The notes under the pieces were generated by a model. The model saw only the letters and a list, made by a program, of their open reading frames with translations, had not been told where the DNA came from and did not search any database. A DNA stretch of 8,720 nt from Bacilli bacterium (GTDB lineage Bacteria; Bacillota_I; Bacilli_A; RF39; UBA660), in the NCBI GenBank assembly GCA_022793145.1, contig JAAWCI010000039.1, forward strand, positions 1 to 8,720. The letters are read 5' to 3'. A program made the position numbers and the translations under genes. Each line of letters opens with the position of its first letter. The stretch's first letter is position 1. Below, piece by piece: positions 6,378-8,720 of this stretch.

Positions 6378-6777
6378 ATTTTTTTGTTTGATTACTAATA
6401 TAGTTTTTGAGTTGGTATCCACTAAGACTACCTTTTCCCGTAATTGAAATTGAAACAATTTGTTTTTTGTCATCACACTTTAATGTGTAAACTACTTTTT
6501 TATAAAGTTTTTTATCAAATCCATATGTTTCCATTTCTTTATTTGTTAAAGTAATAGCTCCACTTTCTTTACAAATGTCATCTGATGAACTAATTTCAAT
6601 TAATCTGGTAAGTTGGTCTGCCTTTAACTTCATAATTCCAATTGCTTCTTCTTTGGTATAACGATTTTTCTTTTTTGCTTCTGTTCCTAAATAAATAAAA
6701 ATAGTAGATAAAATAAGACAAAAGATACTAAATATAATGAGATAAGCAATTTCATGTTTTTTGAAGTGTTCTTTCAT
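6376..6777 (-). CDS. Single-pass membrane protein of unknown function
   Basis: This 133-residue protein is not recognised. A basic N-terminus (K2, K6, K7) precedes one long hydrophobic segment (about 11-30), then a basic stretch 'AKKKNRYTKEEA' (34-45) and a folded-looking region up to 133. The Lys-rich flanks on both sides make orientation ambiguous, but an N-in anchor with an extracytoplasmic C-terminal domain is the simplest reading. That domain has exactly two cysteines (C69 and C101), which could pair. The 45-62 region looks helical, and the 90-125 region alternates like beta strands ('KKVVYTLKCDD', 'QIVSISITG'). The start is supported by AAGGAGGT at 6784-6791, seven bases before the ATG. 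It has its own terminator and a probable -10 upstream, so it appears monocistronic. No function can be assigned. Confidence 0.75.
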   Translation of the reverse strand: MKEHFKKHEIAYLIIFSIFCLILSTIFIYLGTEAKKKNRYTKEEAIGIMKLKADQLTRLIEISSSDDICKESGAITLTNKEMETYGFDKKLYKKVVYTLKCDDKKQIVSISITGKGSLSGYQLKNYISNQTKK

Positions 6778-6801
6778 ATTGTGACCTCCTTATATAATTT
6801 T

Positions 6802-6807
6802 ATTATA
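6802..6807 (-). promoter_or_regulatory. Possible -10 element of the 133-residue membrane protein gene
   Basis: On the minus strand TATAAT lies about 12 bases upstream of the AAGGAGGT ribosome-binding site, a normal distance for a short leader. The -35 region is poor (TAGCAT at a 17-base spacing), so this would be a weak or activator-dependent promoter. Confidence 0.4.
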
Positions 6808-6859
6808 ACTGATTTTATTGGAAAATGCTAGTGTGATATCATATGTTTGAGAATAATAT

Positions 6860-7015
6860 GTGCTTGTTGATTGTAAAAGAATCATTAGAATAACATTAGG
6901 TATTTTTTATCTTTTTGTACTTACAATTAATAAGTTTTCAAAAGAACAAGAAAAGATTGTCTGTATTATTCTGATGTTGTTTTCTTTTATTCATACGTAT
7001 ATTCTTAGACTTTGA
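6860..7015 (+). pseudogene. Possible gene remnant: 51-codon frame coding a two-helix hydrophobic peptide
   Basis: From GTG at 6860 to TGA at 7013 the frame reads two hydrophobic stretches ('ITLGIFYLFVLTI' and 'IVCIILMLFSFIHTYIL') joined by a charged loop 'NKFSKEQEK', which looks like a membrane hairpin. No Shine-Dalgarno precedes the GTG and no ATG opens the frame. It could therefore be a decayed fragment of a larger membrane protein or a chance product of T-rich DNA, which readily encodes hydrophobic residues. It is listed so the gap is not treated as empty. Confidence 0.2.
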
Positions 7016-7063
7016 TAGTTTCTAAATTCTTACAAAACAGTAATAAATCTTTGCTTTATTCTA

Positions 7064-7072
7064 TGTTATAAT
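7064..7072 (+). promoter_or_regulatory. Extended -10 promoter of the VanZ-RDD/mutY transcript
   Basis: TGTTATAAT is an extended -10 (TG one base before a perfect TATAAT). No good -35 is found at 16-18 bases, which extended -10 promoters tolerate. Transcription would start near 7079, just ahead of the AAAGGAGGT ribosome-binding site at 7082-7090. Confidence 0.55.
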
Positions 7073-7095
7073 AAATATAACAAAGGAGGTATAAA

Positions 7096-8223
7096 ATGTC
7101 AGCATATATAGAACCAATACGATTTGCATTTCTTACATTTCCATTCATAGCCTTTCTTTTTACACTTCCTTATATCTTTCATCAATATCATAAATATGGT
7201 TCTATTTTATTTTTCAGAGTAACCATTATATATTCCTTTATTTTATATCTTACTTGTATTTATTTCTTAGTCATTTTGCCACTTCCTTCTATAGAAAGTG
7301 TTCGAAATATGACTACAGAATGGGTTCAATTAGTACCATTTGCATTTATTAGAGACTTTGTTTTAAAAAGCAGTTTTATATGGGATGACCCTAGTACATA
7401 TTTGGAAGTTTTAAAAGAACCTTATTTTTATCAAGCTTTTTATAATATTTTATTGACACTTCCATTTGGAATCTATTTAAGATATTATTTCAATTGTTCT
7501 TTTAAAAAAACTTTTTTCTGTACCTTTTTATTAACACTCTTTTTTGAACTTACGCAACTTTCAGGATTATATGGTATTTATCCAAGACCTTATAGATTAT
7601 TTGACGTTGATGACTTATTTTTAAATACTTTAGGTGGGATTATAGGATATGCCATTACTCCAATCTTTAGTCATTTTTTGCCAAACAGAGAAAAACTTGA
7701 TACGCTTTCTTATATCAAGGGAAAAAGAATTTCAGTTTTAAGGCGTGGTATGGCAGTTTGGATAGACCTATTTTTAGTGAGTTTATTGACGACTTTATTT
7801 GTTATGTTAGGTGTGGAAAATATCTTTTTACAATATGTATTTTCAGTTATTGTGATTTTTATGATTGTTCCTACTATTAGAAAAGGTTATACTTGTGGAA
7901 AAAAATGGATGAATATTAAAATAGTAACCATAAATGATGAAGTTCCATGTTGGTATCAGTATTTTATTCGATATGGAATTTTGTATTTGTTTTTATTACC
8001 AGCTCCTTATTATTTTATTTTCTTTGTTTCTTTATTGAATCATTTATCAAGGCATTTAAAACTTGTATTTTGGATAGTTGTATTAGGATTTATTATTTTT
8101 GCCTTTGTCATGTTTGTTCACTTTCTAATTACGCTATTTACAAAAAAATTATTTTGGTATGAAAAATTGAGTGCTACTAAAAATAGTAGTACAATTGAGG
8201 TGGAAGAATGCGAAGAATTGTAG
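7096..8223 (+). CDS. VanZ-like/RDD fusion membrane protein
   Basis: This 375-residue polytopic membrane protein joins two known domain types. The N-terminal VanZ-like part (about 1-195) has four to five membrane segments and the family's late motif: 'ELTQLSGLY' (151-159), then R167-x-x-D-V-D-D around 170-173, N177 and a Gly-rich helix. The C-terminal RDD-like part (about 210-360) opens with 'RRGMAVWIDLF' (R217, D224), continues with 'GYTCGKKWMNIKIV' (264-277) and ends with 'WYEKLSATK' (354-362). There the aspartate usual in the third RDD motif is replaced by Glu356. A short acidic cytoplasmic-type tail follows. VanZ of the Tn1546 vancomycin cluster gives low-level teicoplanin resistance, but most chromosomal homologues are uncharacterised, so no resistance is claimed. 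The start is fixed by AAAGGAGGT at 7082-7090. The gene overlaps mutY by 16 bases and should be cotranscribed with it. Confidence 0.88.
   Translation: MSAYIEPIRFAFLTFPFIAFLFTLPYIFHQYHKYGSILFFRVTIIYSFILYLTCIYFLVILPLPSIESVRNMTTEWVQLVPFAFIRDFVLKSSFIWDDPSTYLEVLKEPYFYQAFYNILLTLPFGIYLRYYFNCSFKKTFFCTFLLTLFFELTQLSGLYGIYPRPYRLFDVDDLFLNTLGGIIGYAITPIFSHFLPNREKLDTLSYIKGKRISVLRRGMAVWIDLFLVSLLTTLFVMLGVENIFLQYVFSVIVIFMIVPTIRKGYTCGKKWMNIKIVTINDEVPCWYQYFIRYGILYLFLLPAPYYFIFFVSLLNHLSRHLKLVFWIVVLGFIIFAFVMFVHFLITLFTKKLFWYEKLSATKNSSTIEVEECEEL
8197..8202 (+). promoter_or_regulatory. Ribosome-binding site of mutY inside the VanZ-RDD gene
   Basis: GAGGTG lies five bases before the ATG at 8208, within the last codons of the upstream gene (its 'IEVEE' region). 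It supports the overlapping start chosen for mutY. Confidence 0.65.
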
Positions 8224-8720
8224 AACCATTATGTGATTGGTATGAGAGCAATAAAAGAGATTTGCCATGGAGAAAGGATACCATCCCTTATCATATTTGG
8301 ATATCTGAAATTATGCTTCAACAAACTAGAGTAGAAGCTGTAAAAGTCTATTATGAACGATTTATGAAAGAACTTCCAAATGTGGAAGCACTTGCGAATG
8401 TGGAAGAGGAAAAGTTATTAAAATTGTGGGAGGGGTTAGGATATTATTCGAGAGCCAAAAATTTAAAAAAGGCAGCGATTAAAATTATGGAAGAGCATTA
8501 TGGAAATATGCCAAGTACTTATGCAGAAATGATTCAATTACCTGGAATAGGAGATTATACAGCTGGAGCGATTGCTTCTATTGCTTTTCATGAAAAGACT
8601 CCAGCAATAGATGGAAATGTTTTTCGGGTAATGATGCGAGTTCAAAATTCTTATAGAAATATTAGTAAACTATCTACGAAAAAAGAGTTGTTTCAAGAAT
8701 TAACAGAGATTATGCCAGAA
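8208..8720 (+). CDS. mutY: A/G-specific adenine DNA glycosylase MutY (3' end missing)
   Basis: The first 171 residues of MutY, which removes adenine mispaired with 8-oxoguanine and so prevents G:C to T:A transversions. 'DLPWR' (18-22) and 'PYHIWISEIMLQQTRV' (27-42) are the MutY hallmark, with the catalytic Glu at 34. 'LWEGLGYYSRAKNLKKAA' (73-90) follows. The helix-hairpin-helix 'LPGIGDYTAGAIASIAF' (111-127) binds the DNA backbone, and D135 in 'AIDGNVFRV' is the catalytic Asp. The C-terminal half, with the four-cysteine [4Fe-4S] cluster and the NUDT-like 8-oxoG reader, lies beyond the window. The ATG at 8208 is supported by GAGGTG and gives a normal MutY N-terminus. It overlaps the VanZ-RDD gene by 16 bases, so translation is probably coupled, though the two functions are not obviously related. 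Confidence 0.95.
   Translation, partial: MRRIVEPLCDWYESNKRDLPWRKDTIPYHIWISEIMLQQTRVEAVKVYYERFMKELPNVEALANVEEEKLLKLWEGLGYYSRAKNLKKAAIKIMEEHYGNMPSTYAEMIQLPGIGDYTAGAIASIAFHEKTPAIDGNVFRVMMRVQNSYRNISKLSTKKELFQELTEIMPE

Larger units (their letters stand above)
6778..7095. other. 318-bp divergent intergenic region
   Basis: This gap separates two divergent genes. Its ends hold their ribosome-binding sites and -10 elements (6802-6807 on minus, 7064-7072 on plus). The middle holds one short open frame at 6860-7015 that encodes a hydrophobic peptide but has no ribosome-binding site. I see no tRNA, riboswitch aptamer or convincing terminator. A weak imperfect repeat (AAAAGAACAAG near 6940 against GTTGTTTTCTTTT near 6976) is probably chance in AT-rich DNA. 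Confidence 0.6.

Noticed and set aside
7947..8162. Plus-strand 71-codon frame within the VanZ-RDD gene
   Set aside because: It is an alternative frame of a T-rich membrane-protein gene with no ribosome-binding site and no recognisable content.
1..8720. Mycoplasma-type code (TGA as Trp), suggested by the absence of TGA stops in the full-length genes
   Set aside because: All Trp codons in the genes are TGG and no gene needs an internal TGA read-through. Eight stops is too small a sample to infer reassignment.
1..8720. CRISPR array, tRNA/rRNA genes, insertion sequence or phage attachment site
   Set aside because: No regularly spaced repeats, cloverleaf-like sequence, transposase or integrase motifs, or paired terminal repeats were found on either strand by eye.

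Overview
The window is strongly AT-rich, has short intergenic gaps, uses consensus Bacillus-type ribosome-binding sites (AAGGAGG) and sigma-A-like promoters, and carries gene families typical of Bacillota (MacB/FtsX ABC transporter, VanZ-RDD, DUF4190-like zinc ribbon). This suggests a low-GC Gram-positive, perhaps a gut-type Bacilli/Erysipelotrichia relative. That placement is inference. Every full-length gene closes with TAA or TAG, and all Trp codons in the genes are TGG, so the standard bacterial code fits.

Layout: (1) Positions 1-3719, plus strand, are one operon: the 3' part of a double thioredoxin-fold protein (CGFC in the first domain, no cysteines in the second), a MacB/LolD-type ATPase and an 810-residue FtsX-type permease. 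A hairpin terminator follows. (2) A short zinc-ribbon membrane protein on the minus strand shares a 127-bp divergent promoter region with a membrane-anchored tandem thioredoxin on the plus strand, which has two intact CxxC sites. (3) A minus-strand PP-loop ATP pyrophosphatase with a CxxC...C pattern converges on the tandem thioredoxin. Their stop codons lie inside or beside one shared bidirectional terminator. (4) A minus-strand single-pass membrane protein of unknown function has its own terminator. (5) A 318-bp divergent gap follows, then a plus-strand VanZ-RDD fusion overlapping the start of mutY, which runs off the right end.

The most coherent theme is extracytoplasmic thiol chemistry next to an exporter. 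All three redox-like domains that end in an 'F-x-K-[NE]-G-[FI]-I' type tail look paralogous, and one copy is coupled to the ABC transporter operon. The nearest known parallel is the thioredoxin-like accessory proteins of bacteriocin transport loci. No bacteriocin precursor is visible here, so any peptide-export role is a hypothesis. MutY is ordinary base-excision repair. The PP-loop enzyme is the least explained full-length gene.
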